A DNA stretch of 47,428 nt from Bacteroidales bacterium (lineage in GTDB: Bacteria; Bacteroidota; Bacteroidia; Bacteroidales; P3). Where the stretch lies: positions 1-47,428 of the forward strand of contig JAEDJL010000010.1 in NCBI GenBank assembly GCA_016296345.1, read 5' to 3'. The notes beneath the pieces are model-generated. The model ran no database searches, had not been told where the DNA came from, and saw only the letters and a list, made by a program, of their open reading frames with translations. A program made the translations under genes and the position numbers. This document shows positions 7,614 to 16,295 of the stretch, one piece after another (the first letter of the stretch is position 1; each line of letters starts with the position of its first letter).

Positions 7614-10375
7614 GCCTCCAACCAGTTCTCTCCGCTTTGAGCCTCAACAACAACAGGCACTTTGAGCAAAAGAGCATTTGTCATCTCCTCGACAACAATC
7701 GCCCTGACTTTTTCCAATTCGGGTTTGAAAACATCAAACACAAGCTCGTCGTGAACCTGCATTATCATTGAAGATTGCAGTTTCTCCTTCTCCATTTTCT
7801 CAAAAATCCTCACCATTGCAATCTTTATCATGTCGGCACTCGACGCCTGAACGGGCATATTGACCGCATTCCTTTCGGCAAACGCCCTCAGATTGACATT
7901 TCCCGAGTTTATATCTTTCAAATATCTCCTTCTGCCACACATACTCTCGGCATAGCCCTTGTCTCTTGCCGTTTGCTTGCACCATTGTATGTATTCTTTA
8001 ACCATAGGGTAGTTTTCAAAGTATTGATCTATCAATTTTTGAGCTTCTTTTCGAGAAATGTTGAGCTGTTGCGACAAACCGAAGGCAGAAATGCCGTAAA
8101 TAATTCCGAAATTCACGCTCTTGACGTTGGCTCTCTGCTGTTTGCTAATCTGTTCTTTGGGAAGAGAATAAATCTTTGCGGCAGTTGCAAGGTGAATATC
8201 TTCGCCTGCCTTGAAAGCATTGCAGAGATGTTCGTCCTCACTGAGGGAAGCTATAATCCTCAGTTCGATTTGAGAATAGTCGGCAGCCAAAAGAACATGA
8301 TTTTCGTCGGCAGGAACAAAGCACTTGCGAATTTCTTTACCCCAATCGGTCTTTATGGGAATGTTTTGCAAGTTAGGATTGTTGGAAGAGAGCCTTCCGG
8401 TTGCGGTAACGCTCTGATTATAACTTGTATGCACCCTTTTGGTATGAGGATTGACCAAAGCAGGGAGACTATCGGCATAAGTACTCTTCAATTTTGCCAA
8501 AGTCCTGTATTCCATTATCAAAGAAACGATAGGATGTGCGTTTACGAGCTTTTGCAACACCTCTTCGGCAGTCGAGAACTGCTTTGTGGCAGTTTTTTTC
8601 GTCTTTGCGTCTCCAACTATCTGCAAACGAGTGAAAAGAACCTCACCAAGCTGACGAGGAGAAGAGATGTTGAACTTCTCTCCTGCCAATTCGTATATCT
8701 GAGACTCCAATTCGCTCTTTCTTTCTCCCAACTTTGCTGAAAATTGTTCCAAAGTGTCCGAATTTATCTTCACTCCACGCTTTTCCATTGCAAACAAGAC
8801 ATTTACAAGCGGCATTTCAACCTCATCGAACAGCTTGTCAAGTTTGTCTTCTCGGAGTTTATTGTAAGTAACATCCCTCAAACGGAAAATAACATCGGCA
8901 CTTTCGCAAACAAAGTCTCTTTTCTCTCTTTCAATATCGGAAATGCTCAAAAGGTCTGCCGATTTTTTCTTTGCAAAAAGAGAAGACGCATCGAGCATTG
9001 TGTAATCCAGCATACTCTCGCTTACAAAATCCAAGCGGTGAACAGCTTCCGAGTCGATAAGATAGTGAGCCAGCATGACATCATAGCACTTGCCCGAAAC
9101 ATTGCAGCCATACAAATCGAGTAAATGCTTTTGCGATTTGAGATTATAAGTAATCTTTTCAACCGATTGGCTTTCAAACAATTCTTTTAGCAAAGACAGC
9201 GTCTCTTCTCTTTCTTTCAAAGAAGTGTCAAGGCGTATGAACCAAGCCTTGTGAGCTTCGCAAGAGAAAGAAATGCCTATTGGAACTCCCTCTTGTTCAC
9301 AATAGAAAAACGAAATCAACTCTTTGGTTTTCAGTTGTTCGACAAGTTGTTTCACTTCTTCTTTTTGCTTTATTTCTATGTAGTGGTGAGCTTGCAAAGC
9401 GAGCGATTGGTGTTGCGAACTCTCTGAAAACAAGTCTGTTTGCAACATCGGCTGAACATTATTGGCAGAAGAAGACGGCAAATCGTCATAAGAAGAGAAA
9501 TATTCAAAGAATTTTTGTGCAAAGCTCTTGAATTCAAGCTCTTTGAACAAGGCTTCACAACGCTGCATATCGGGTTTGGAAATCTGCAACTGCAAGGGGT
9601 CAAACTCTATCGGCACATCTAAGACTATGGTTGCCAAAAACTTGGACTCCAACGCCTGTTCCTTGTTGTCTTCAAGGGCTTTACGCAACGAATTGTTCTC
9701 TATCTTGTCGCTGTTTGCGATTGCATCTTCTATGGAAGAGAATTGCTTCAAAAGAGCCTTCGCTTTCTTCTCACCAATTCCCGCAACACCTGGAATATTG
9801 TCAGAACTATCTCCCCAAAGTCCCAAAATATCAATGACTTGTCTTGGATTTTGCACCTCAAAACGCTCCAACACCTCATCAACACCCCATATCTCTGCCT
9901 GATTTCCCATTCTTCCGAGCTTCAAAATCTTGATATGCTCCTCCACAAGCTGTGCATAATCTTTGTCAGGCGTTACCATATAGACATCAAATCCCTGTTT
10001 TGCAGCCTTTTTTGCAAGAGTTCCTATCACATCGTCGGCTTCAAATCCCTCACAAGAAAGCATCGGAATGTTCATTGCCTCAATTATGCTGTGAATATAA
10101 GGTTCCATTTGTCGGATTTCTTCGGGTGTGGAAGGACGGTTGGCTTTATAATCAGGATATTTCTCATGTCGGAAAGTCGGAGAGTGCAAATCGAGTGCTA
10201 TTCCCAAGTGAGAGGGATTGTATTGCTTCAACAAGCTGAGCAAAGTGGTAAAAAAACCAAAGGCAGCCGAAGTATTCATGCCCTTGGAGTTCACTCTGGG
10301 AGTTTTATTCATCGCATAAAAGCTGCGATATATCAATGCCATGGCGTCAATCAAAAATAATTTCTTCTCTTCCAT
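7607..10375 (-). CDS. polA: DNA polymerase I with degenerate proofreading domain
   Basis: Repair and Okazaki-fragment polymerase (922 aa). An N-terminal 5' nuclease domain (about 1-300) is followed by a 3'-5' exonuclease-like domain (about 325-500) and the polymerase domain with motif A (DYSQIELR), motif B (KSVNFGIIYG) and motif C (QVHDELVF). The exonuclease fold has lost its catalytic acids: DxE is replaced in ELISFFYCEQ, NLKYD became NLKSQ, and YxxED became FVCES. Proofreading should be absent, as in Taq polymerase. Start MEEKKLFLIDAMALIYR at 10375 is preferred over an upstream ATG at 10399, which would be nearly leaderless. Confidence 0.96.
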   Translation of the reverse strand: MEEKKLFLIDAMALIYRSFYAMNKTPRVNSKGMNTSAAFGFFTTLLSLLKQYNPSHLGIALDLHSPTFRHEKYPDYKANRPSTPEEIRQMEPYIHSIIEAMNIPMLSCEGFEADDVIGTLAKKAAKQGFDVYMVTPDKDYAQLVEEHIKILKLGRMGNQAEIWGVDEVLERFEVQNPRQVIDILGLWGDSSDNIPGVAGIGEKKAKALLKQFSSIEDAIANSDKIENNSLRKALEDNKEQALESKFLATIVLDVPIEFDPLQLQISKPDMQRCEALFKELEFKSFAQKFFEYFSSYDDLPSSSANNVQPMLQTDLFSESSQHQSLALQAHHYIEIKQKEEVKQLVEQLKTKELISFFYCEQEGVPIGISFSCEAHKAWFIRLDTSLKEREETLSLLKELFESQSVEKITYNLKSQKHLLDLYGCNVSGKCYDVMLAHYLIDSEAVHRLDFVSESMLDYTMLDASSLFAKKKSADLLSISDIEREKRDFVCESADVIFRLRDVTYNKLREDKLDKLFDEVEMPLVNVLFAMEKRGVKINSDTLEQFSAKLGERKSELESQIYELAGEKFNISSPRQLGEVLFTRLQIVGDAKTKKTATKQFSTAEEVLQKLVNAHPIVSLIMEYRTLAKLKSTYADSLPALVNPHTKRVHTSYNQSVTATGRLSSNNPNLQNIPIKTDWGKEIRKCFVPADENHVLLAADYSQIELRIIASLSEDEHLCNAFKAGEDIHLATAAKIYSLPKEQISKQQRANVKSVNFGIIYGISAFGLSQQLNISRKEAQKLIDQYFENYPMVKEYIQWCKQTARDKGYAESMCGRRRYLKDINSGNVNLRAFAERNAVNMPVQASSADMIKIAMVRIFEKMEKEKLQSSMIMQVHDELVFDVFKPELEKVRAIVVEEMTNALLLKVPVVVEAQSGENWLEAH

Positions 10376-10407
10376 AAAAGCAGATTTTTCAAGTTTCAAT
10401 TCTTTGG

Positions 10408-10415
10408 CAAAGATA
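10408..10415 (-). promoter_or_regulatory. Candidate -7 box of polA
   Basis: TATCTTTG on the minus strand matches TAnnTTTG. The start would lie near 10400, leaving a leader of about 25 nt before ATG 10375. No clear -33 TTTG is visible. Confidence 0.4.
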
Positions 10416-10556
10416 CTACATTCGTTTCGTTCTTTGTGCAGATTGAGTTTCTTATTTCAACAATCAAAGCCGTATAATGACAATTTATCTCTCTCGAACA
10501 AGCATTTGTTCCGGCTTTGTAAAGACCTATTTTTCAGATGTTTGAAATCAGCAAAA

Positions 10557-10638
10557 CCAAACGCCGTTTTATTTTGTCAAAACGCCCTTTCGGTGAAATA
10601 AAACGCCGTTTCGACCGAAGCGAAACGCCGTTTTATTT
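10557..10638. repeat. Family B array B2: 21-bp tandem dyad repeat
   Basis: ACGCC cores begin at 10561, 10582, 10603 and 10625, spaced 21, 21 and 22 bp. Three of the four extend to AAACGCCGTTT. It lies immediately upstream of the folE promoter. Confidence 0.8.
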
Positions 10639-10644
10639 TTTGCC

Positions 10645-10675
10645 CTTGACAGAAGCGATTATTTTTATACCTTTG
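10645..10675 (+). promoter_or_regulatory. Candidate promoter of folE
   Basis: CTTG (10645-10648), a 19-bp gap and TACCTTTG (10668-10675) fit the Bacteroidota consensus. The leader to ATG 10711 would be about 28 nt. Confidence 0.55.
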
Positions 10676-10710
10676 CAAACAGAAAAAGTCTTGAAAACAA
10701 ATTCTTAAAC

Positions 10711-11340
10711 ATGGATAAAGATACTGAAAAACAATCTCTTTGCGGATACGAAAAGGTAGAAAGATACAATCCCGAGACCTTGGAAAAGTTGGCTTCGCAC
10801 TATAAGGAAATCATAAAGCTGCTTGGCGAAGATGTAAACAGAGAAGGGCTTCTTGCAACGCCGATGAGGGTTGCCAAAGCCATGCAATTTTTCACTCACG
10901 GCTACGATTTAAATCCCGAAGAGATACTTCGCTCTGCCATGTTCAAAGAAGACTACAAGCAAATGGTACTTGTCAAAGACATAGAGATATATTCTTTGTG
11001 CGAACACCACATGGTACCCATGGTAGGCAAGGCTCACGTTGCCTATATCCCCAATGGTCATATTGTAGGTTTGAGTAAAATCCCCCGAGTGGTAGATGTG
11101 TTCGCCCGAAGGCTGCAAGTGCAAGAGAGAATGACGCAACAAATCAAAGATTGCATACAAAACACTCTCAATCCGCTCGGAGTGGCAGTTGTAATCGAAG
11201 CCCGACACCTTTGTATGAGCATGAGAGGCGTCCAAAAGCAAAACTCGCTCACCACAACTTCCGACTTTACGGGAGCATTCCTCAAAAACAAAGAAACAAG
11301 AGAAGAGTTTATGCACCTGATTGGCGTAAAACTCTCTTAA
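10711..11340 (+). CDS. folE: GTP cyclohydrolase I
   Basis: Converts GTP to 7,8-dihydroneopterin triphosphate, the first step of folate and pterin synthesis, in the cytoplasm. The 209-aa protein shows zinc-site residues in SLCEHHMVP and HLCMSMRG, the substrate loop GLSKIPRVVD, and the C-terminal TSDFTGAFL typical of type IA enzymes. Its length and ends are normal. It is a single-gene unit with its own promoter, convergent with the PHP phosphatase gene. Confidence 0.97.
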   Translation: MDKDTEKQSLCGYEKVERYNPETLEKLASHYKEIIKLLGEDVNREGLLATPMRVAKAMQFFTHGYDLNPEEILRSAMFKEDYKQMVLVKDIEIYSLCEHHMVPMVGKAHVAYIPNGHIVGLSKIPRVVDVFARRLQVQERMTQQIKDCIQNTLNPLGVAVVIEARHLCMSMRGVQKQNSLTTTSDFTGAFLKNKETREEFMHLIGVKLS

Positions 11341-11373
11341 AAACAGCACTTTCTCAAAATAAAACCCTGATTA

Positions 11374-11404
11374 CAGACGACAAAACGAGAAAAATTGTCG
11401 TCTG
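11374..11404. terminator. Hairpin between convergent folE and PHP gene
   Basis: CAGACGACAA and TTGTCGTCTG form a perfect 10-bp stem with an 11-nt loop, between the folE stop (11340) and the PHP gene stop (11413). Neither side has a long T run, so a bidirectional terminator role is likely but not certain. Confidence 0.65.
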
Positions 11405-11412
11405 CTTTGAGA

Positions 11413-12255
11413 TTATGGCAGTTTTTCTGCCTGCCATTGTCCGTCAAAGTACCACACATAGCGATGTCCACACTGCTTCAGGGCTTCCACAGCCTCATCA
11501 AAATACAAATCTACTTCGCTTGCGTTATGACAATCGGTCGAAATCGTCATGCGAATACCTATTTGTGCAGCTTCTTTTATCCAAACAAGAGAGGGAAAGA
11601 AGTCATTGCTTCTGCCTTTGTACAATCCCCTTGTATTAAGCTCGCAAATACAATCCTGACTTTTGATTTGTTCGAGCAAAGTCCTCACAAGCTCTTTGTA
11701 CCACGCATCTTTTTCGCTGAAAAACCTCTCTTTGTTGTGCATTTTCACCTTATCGAAATGACAAATCACGTCGGGATTGACCTTTTGCAGCATTTCGATG
11801 CTCTGAGAGTAGAAACACTCCACTGCTTTTCTCACATCGCCTCCGAAACACGCCTCAAGACCCTTGTCCCACACCTCTTGCTTTCCTCCATCTATGAACC
11901 AGACGCCCTCTTTGCCCCTTTGCTTGACTTGATGTACCGATGCAAGAACATAATCCAAGCCCATTTCTTCCGCTCTCTTCTTTGCGTCTTCGGCAATGTC
12001 GGTTATGTAGTCAAATTCCATCGATGTGTAAAGCCTTATCTTGCTTTGATACTTTTCTTTCAGCCTGTGAGTTTCGTCCAAGTAGCTTTGAACATCCTCA
12101 ATCGGCAAGGCAAAATTGTTTTCAAACGGAACAGGAGCGTGAGCCGAGAAACCAAAACAATGAAAGCCCTTTTCGATTGCGGCACAGACCATTTGCTCCA
12201 ACGAACTCTTGCCGTCGCAAAAAAGAGAGTGCGAATGTAAATTAAATCTTTTCAT
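11413..12255 (-). CDS. PHP-domain phosphatase, histidinol-phosphatase-like
   Basis: PHP superfamily metal-dependent phosphatase (280 aa) close to the HisJ/HisK type of histidinol phosphatase. Metal-ligand motifs are visible: HSHSLFCDG at residues 6-14, FSAHAPVP, the E of SMEFDY, SVHQ, CHFDK and STDCHN near the C-terminus. No other his genes are near, so the substrate is uncertain; other PHP enzymes act on nucleotides or phosphosugars. It follows the U32 gene after 17 bp and is probably cotranscribed with it. Confidence 0.85.
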   Translation of the reverse strand: MKRFNLHSHSLFCDGKSSLEQMVCAAIEKGFHCFGFSAHAPVPFENNFALPIEDVQSYLDETHRLKEKYQSKIRLYTSMEFDYITDIAEDAKKRAEEMGLDYVLASVHQVKQRGKEGVWFIDGGKQEVWDKGLEACFGGDVRKAVECFYSQSIEMLQKVNPDVICHFDKVKMHNKERFFSEKDAWYKELVRTLLEQIKSQDCICELNTRGLYKGRSNDFFPSLVWIKEAAQIGIRMTISTDCHNASEVDLYFDEAVEALKQCGHRYVWYFDGQWQAEKLP

Positions 12256-12272
12256 TTTGCTTTAATGGTTTC

Positions 12273-13520
12273 TTATTCTGCAAGCACGTCTTCAACAATA
12301 TATACTTTGTCGGAGCGTCTTACCAAAGATTTTGTGGGAATTGAACAAAATTCTCCCTTGACTGCCTTGTCTGTTTTCTTCAAATCTACTCTTATCTCTT
12401 CGATTGTGTCTTCATAGACGCCTGTTGTCGTTCCCATTATGTAAATTCGGTCGTTCAATTTGAGGCTTCCGCTTTCTATCTTGACCTCTGCAACTCCTAT
12501 GTTCTTGAAATAGTTGGTTATTGTGCCTACAAAAGTTTTCTTTGTGGTAGCCCGGGAGCCGTAACCCTCGCTCCACTCTCCCATTTTGCGACCAAGATAG
12601 TATCCGTCCCAAAATCCTCTGTTGTAAACGGCAGAAAGTTCTTTGTTCCACTCGTTTAATTTTTCCTTGCTCCACTCTCCTTTTTGCCATGCATCGACTG
12701 CCTGACGATAAACTCTCGTTACTACCTTTACATATTCGGGACTTCTTCCCCTGCCTTCAATTTTCAACACCCTCACTCCTGCATCTAACACTTTATCAAG
12801 AAAATCCAATGTCTTCAAATCCTTTGGCGACATGATGTATTGGTTATCTATCATCAGTTCTGTGCCTCCGTCCATGTCTGTAACCTTGTATGGACGACGG
12901 CAATACTGCAAACAAGCTCCTCTGTTGGCACTGCTGTTTGCGTTATCCAAAGAAAGGTAACACTTTCCGCTGATTGCCATGCACAAAGCACCATGTACAA
13001 AGCATTCTATCTCCAACTGCCTGCCGCTCGGTCCTTTTATGTCGTTGTCTTTTATCCATCGAGTGATAGATTTGACCTGTTCGAGACTTAGTTCTCTCGC
13101 TGTAACAATCACATCCGCATATTTGGAAAAAAATCTCACCGCTTCCTTGTTGGTAATGTTGCATTGAGTCGAAAGATGTACCTCGAGACCGACCTCATTC
13201 GCATATTGAATGACAGACAAGTCCGCTGCAATGACGGCACTCACCTTTGCAGCTTTGGCAGCATCGATTATGCTCTTCATATAGTCCATTTCGCTGTCGT
13301 AAACCACCGTATTGAGGGTAAGATACGACCTTACGCCGTGTTCGGAGGCTGTGGCGGCAATTTGTTTCAGGTCTTCAATGGTAAAATTGTTGGCAGAGCG
13401 AGAACGCATATTCAATCCCTCGACGCCAAAGTAGATACTGTTGCAGCCGGCGGCTATTGCGGCATGAAGAGCCTCGTAAGAACCGACCGGAGACATTATT
13501 TCCACATTTTCTTTACTCAT
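12273..13520 (-). CDS. U32 family protein, TrhP/YegQ-like (tRNA hydroxylation)
   Basis: Member of the peptidase U32 family, whose characterised relatives TrhP and RlhA hydroxylate tRNA or rRNA rather than cleave protein. The signature ECFVHGALC...SGKCYLS and a second Cys pair in GACLQYCRRPY supply four conserved cysteines. A C-terminal beta domain (about 330-415) follows, as in YegQ. Start MSKENVEIMSPVGSYEAL at 13520 is preferred because the candidate -7 box is at 13554-13561; a longer frame to 13703 would include the promoter. Which RNA it acts on cannot be told from sequence. Confidence 0.86.
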   Translation of the reverse strand: MSKENVEIMSPVGSYEALHAAIAAGCNSIYFGVEGLNMRSRSANNFTIEDLKQIAATASEHGVRSYLTLNTVVYDSEMDYMKSIIDAAKAAKVSAVIAADLSVIQYANEVGLEVHLSTQCNITNKEAVRFFSKYADVIVTARELSLEQVKSITRWIKDNDIKGPSGRQLEIECFVHGALCMAISGKCYLSLDNANSSANRGACLQYCRRPYKVTDMDGGTELMIDNQYIMSPKDLKTLDFLDKVLDAGVRVLKIEGRGRSPEYVKVVTRVYRQAVDAWQKGEWSKEKLNEWNKELSAVYNRGFWDGYYLGRKMGEWSEGYGSRATTKKTFVGTITNYFKNIGVAEVKIESGSLKLNDRIYIMGTTTGVYEDTIEEIRVDLKKTDKAVKGEFCSIPTKSLVRRSDKVYIVEDVLAE

Positions 13521-13553
13521 CACAAATCTGTTTTCTTTTGTTTTTACGATTTG

Positions 13554-13561
13554 CAAAGGTA
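13554..13561 (-). promoter_or_regulatory. Candidate -7 box of the U32-PHP operon
   Basis: TACCTTTG on the minus strand, about 34 bp before the chosen start. It supports ATG 13520 over longer frames. The -33 element is weak. Confidence 0.5.
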
Positions 13562-13643
13562 GTGAAATAAACCACAAGGGTGAAAACAGTGAAGAAATAA
13601 ATGCCGATTGAGTTGCGTTGATAAGAGAAAAACAAAGAAAAAC

Positions 13644-14513
13644 ATGGAAACAAAATTCGCATCTTCCGAATTGGTGTTGGCAGAAGACAATACGCCTTAC
13701 CATATCAGGATAAAGCCCGAAAATCTTGCCGACAAGGTGATATTGGTCGGCGATCCCGCAAGGGCAGAGCTTATTTCAAAACGCTTTGACAAGGTTTCGG
13801 CTCACACAAGCAACAGAGAAATCGTCAGTTACAGCGGAACATACAAATCGAAGCCCCTCACCGTACTCTCAACCGGCATGGGAACAGGCTGTATCGACAT
13901 TGTAATCAACGAATTGGACATTTGTGCAAACGTAAATCTCGAAACAAAACAGCCAAAGCCCGTTCAGAGAACTCTCGACTTGGTAAGAATTGGCACTTGC
14001 GGCTCTTTGCAAGACGAATTGGAAGTGGGAATGTGTGTGGCTTCTGCTTTTGCCATAGGCACTGACGGTTTGGGATATTATTATAGGGACATCGACAGAG
14101 TAAATCATGCGGAAATGGTCGCAACCTTCTGCAAACAAGTCGGTTGGAAGCCAAATTTACCCACTCCTTACGCAATCGGTGCAAGCAAAACGCTGATTGA
14201 CAAAATTGCTTTCGACATTCCGCAAGGCATAACGCTGACTGCGGCAGGTTTTTATGCTCCTCAGGGAAGAAAAATAAGGTTAAGCCCTGCAGACCAAACG
14301 ATTAACCAACGATTGAAGGGCTTTTCGTTTGACAATCTCAAAATAACGAATTACGAAATGGAGACTTCGGCTCTTTATGGCTTGGGAAAAATGCTGGGAC
14401 ACAACGTTCTGACGGTTTGCAACGTCATTGCAGGCAGAACATCGGGCAAATTCAGCAAAGATTATCACAAATCGATGGACGATTTAATCGATTTGGTATT
14501 GGAAAGACTGTAA
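13644..14513 (+). CDS. Uridine phosphorylase-like nucleoside phosphorylase
   Basis: PNP/UDP family phosphorylase (289 aa) that releases bases from nucleosides using phosphate. Phosphate and ribose motifs are visible: VGDPARAELI near residue 35, STGMGTGCIDI, RIGTCGSL, and NYEMETSALYGLG, whose MExSA core holds the ribose-binding glutamate. The ATG at 13644 is used instead of a TTG 36 bases earlier. Base specificity cannot be assigned firmly; the overall pattern favours uridine phosphorylase. It is a single gene followed by a family A array. Confidence 0.88.
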   Translation: METKFASSELVLAEDNTPYHIRIKPENLADKVILVGDPARAELISKRFDKVSAHTSNREIVSYSGTYKSKPLTVLSTGMGTGCIDIVINELDICANVNLETKQPKPVQRTLDLVRIGTCGSLQDELEVGMCVASAFAIGTDGLGYYYRDIDRVNHAEMVATFCKQVGWKPNLPTPYAIGASKTLIDKIAFDIPQGITLTAAGFYAPQGRKIRLSPADQTINQRLKGFSFDNLKITNYEMETSALYGLGKMLGHNVLTVCNVIAGRTSGKFSKDYHKSMDDLIDLVLERL

Positions 14514-14842
14514 TTTGCAAACAGCTGCTTTGCAATAAAACAGCTGAAACGAAGACTTCTCGGAAATAAAACGGCATTTGTTGTTTGAAAAAAGGATTAT
14601 CAATTTCTAAAAGCATTTGATAATCCGATTATCTTGCCATGATAATGGTATTATCTTGGCGTGATAATGGTATTATCTTCCCAAGATAATTGGATTATCA
14701 TGCGGTGATAATCCGATTATCAAGCCAAAAAATTTTTGATAATCCTACTATCAACCGCATGGAGTGAGAGTTAGCAAAAATAATTGCCGATATTTTTCGA
14801 CAAAATTAGCGATATTTTCTATTGGTATCGGGATATGTTTTT
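14514..14842. other. Convergent intergenic region phosphorylase / flippase
   Basis: About 330 bp without a gene, dominated by family A array A2 (14594-14752). A degenerate family B-like stretch (AAAACAGCTG, GAAACGAAG, AAAACGGCA near 14537-14575) lies before it. No clear terminator is visible for either gene, so the array itself may serve that role. Confidence 0.6.
14594..14752 (+). repeat. Family A array A2: 22-bp periodic GATAATnnnATTATC dyads
   Basis: Dyads start at 14619, 14641, 14663, 14685, 14707 and 14738, the same 22,22,22,22,31 spacing as array A1. The half-site GGATTATCAA is again 25 bp before the first unit. Centres are CCG, GGT, GGT, TGG, CCG and CCT. The last unit has one arm base changed (CTATC). 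The 16-nt tract AAGCCAAAAAATTTTT fills the long step. Confidence 0.93.
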
Positions 14843-16276
14843 TCAGGATAGTCGTTTGCGAACGTCAAATCGGTATGCCACAGCCACAAAAACAAGCAAC
14901 AATACTGTGTTTATCAGAAGTTTGAGTACCATATTGGCAACCGGATTGCACATTATCGCACCCACAATCACCAAAGCAAGCAGTGTGTAGAGCGAAAGCC
15001 GCTTTACGGGATATTTTACCGGATAGAACTTCTGTCCGAAAGCCCAACATATCACCATTATGGCGAAATAGCATATCAAAGTGGTCCATGCAGCTCCCAT
15101 ATAGCCCAAATGTGGCACCAAAAGGTAGTTCAAAACCAGCGTTATGGCAGCTCCCATTCCCGAAATGTAAGCTCCGTATATCGTTTTGTCGCTTACCTTG
15201 TACCAAACGGAGAGATTGTAATAAATTCCCAAGCAAAGATTTGCCAAAAGCAAGAGAGGAACGACCTTCAAGCCACTTCTGAACTCGCTTCCCACAAAGT
15301 ATTGCAATATATCCAAGTATGCCATAACTCCTATGAAGATTGTGAGCAGAAATAGGGTATATACGCTCATCACATCGGAGTAAGTTTGTTTTGCATCGGC
15401 GTTTTTCATCTTGGAGAAGAAGTATGGCTCGGCTGCAAACTTGAATGCCTGAATGAAGAGGCTCATTACGATTGACAACTTGTAGCAAGCTCCGTATATT
15501 CCTATGTTACTCATCACATAACTCTCGCAATCTGCCACCGAAAGGGGACATTGCACAAGGTGTTTCAAGGCTATTCGGTCGAAAGTCTCGTTTACCATTC
15601 CTGCCAAGCCGCCAACCATTACCGGAAGCCCGTAAAGAAGCATTCGTTTCAAAAGACGGAAGTCGAACTTGAAGCGAAACTGCAAGTATTCGGGCAATAA
15701 CATCAGCATTGCGATAAGACTTGCAAACATATTGGAGAGGAAGATGCACAAAACCAAGTCGTCGGGTTTGAGAACAAAGAAGAAAAAGAGGTTAAAGAGT
15801 ATGTTGGAGAAAATATCTACGCTTTTTATCAGTGCAAATCGTGCAGCTTTATTCTCTCTTCGGAGTTTTGCGTAAGGGATTGCCCTGAGTGCATCGAGAG
15901 AAACGATAATCAGGAACAATGCAATGTACTCTTTGTGAGAAGAATAGCCCATTGCACTGCTCAAAGAGCCGAGATTGCACATCGTAAGCACAAGAAAGAG
16001 AATTGTTGTGGTAAAAAGCGAGAGCATAGTGGTGTTAAAGACGGTTTTTTTGTCCTTTGCCTCCTGAGAAAAGCGAAAATAAGCCGTCTCCATGCCGTAA
16101 GTGAGCATTATCATGAGGAAAGACACATACGCATACAGCTCCGAAACCACTCCATAGCGGTCTGCCGTGAGCGAATAGGTGTAAACGGGAACTAAAAGGT
16201 AGTTTAGAAATCTTCCCACAATGGTTGGTATTCCGTAAATGGCGGTCTGCCCTGCCAATTTCTTCAAATCTCCCAT
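14843..16276 (-). CDS. Polysaccharide/oligosaccharide flippase (MOP superfamily)
   Basis: Integral membrane protein (477 aa) with about 12-14 helices over its whole length, of the Wzx/MATE-like MOP superfamily. It likely flips lipid-linked sugars across the inner membrane. The N-terminus (GQTAIYGIPTIVGRFLNYLL) and the following VYTYSLTADRYG block are typical of Bacteroidota flippases that occur outside capsule clusters. No glycosyltransferases are adjacent, so the cargo is unknown. It starts 19 bp after the M28/beta-barrel gene and is probably cotranscribed with it. Confidence 0.85.
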   Translation of the reverse strand: MGDLKKLAGQTAIYGIPTIVGRFLNYLLVPVYTYSLTADRYGVVSELYAYVSFLMIMLTYGMETAYFRFSQEAKDKKTVFNTTMLSLFTTTILFLVLTMCNLGSLSSAMGYSSHKEYIALFLIIVSLDALRAIPYAKLRRENKAARFALIKSVDIFSNILFNLFFFFVLKPDDLVLCIFLSNMFASLIAMLMLLPEYLQFRFKFDFRLLKRMLLYGLPVMVGGLAGMVNETFDRIALKHLVQCPLSVADCESYVMSNIGIYGACYKLSIVMSLFIQAFKFAAEPYFFSKMKNADAKQTYSDVMSVYTLFLLTIFIGVMAYLDILQYFVGSEFRSGLKVVPLLLLANLCLGIYYNLSVWYKVSDKTIYGAYISGMGAAITLVLNYLLVPHLGYMGAAWTTLICYFAIMVICWAFGQKFYPVKYPVKRLSLYTLLALVIVGAIMCNPVANMVLKLLINTVLLLVFVAVAYRFDVRKRLS

Positions 16277-16295
16277 ATTATCTTGGTTTTTGGTG

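Larger units (their letters stand above)
10376..10710. other. Divergent intergenic region polA / folE
   Basis: About 335 bp without a gene. It holds the polA -7 box (10408-10415), family B array B2 (about 10557-10638) and the folE promoter (10645-10675). The remaining AT-rich 130 bp shows nothing I can name. Confidence 0.65.

Noticed and set aside
7775..8740. 321-aa plus-strand open frame
   Set aside because: Antisense to the conserved polymerase domain of polA, with no recognisable motif.
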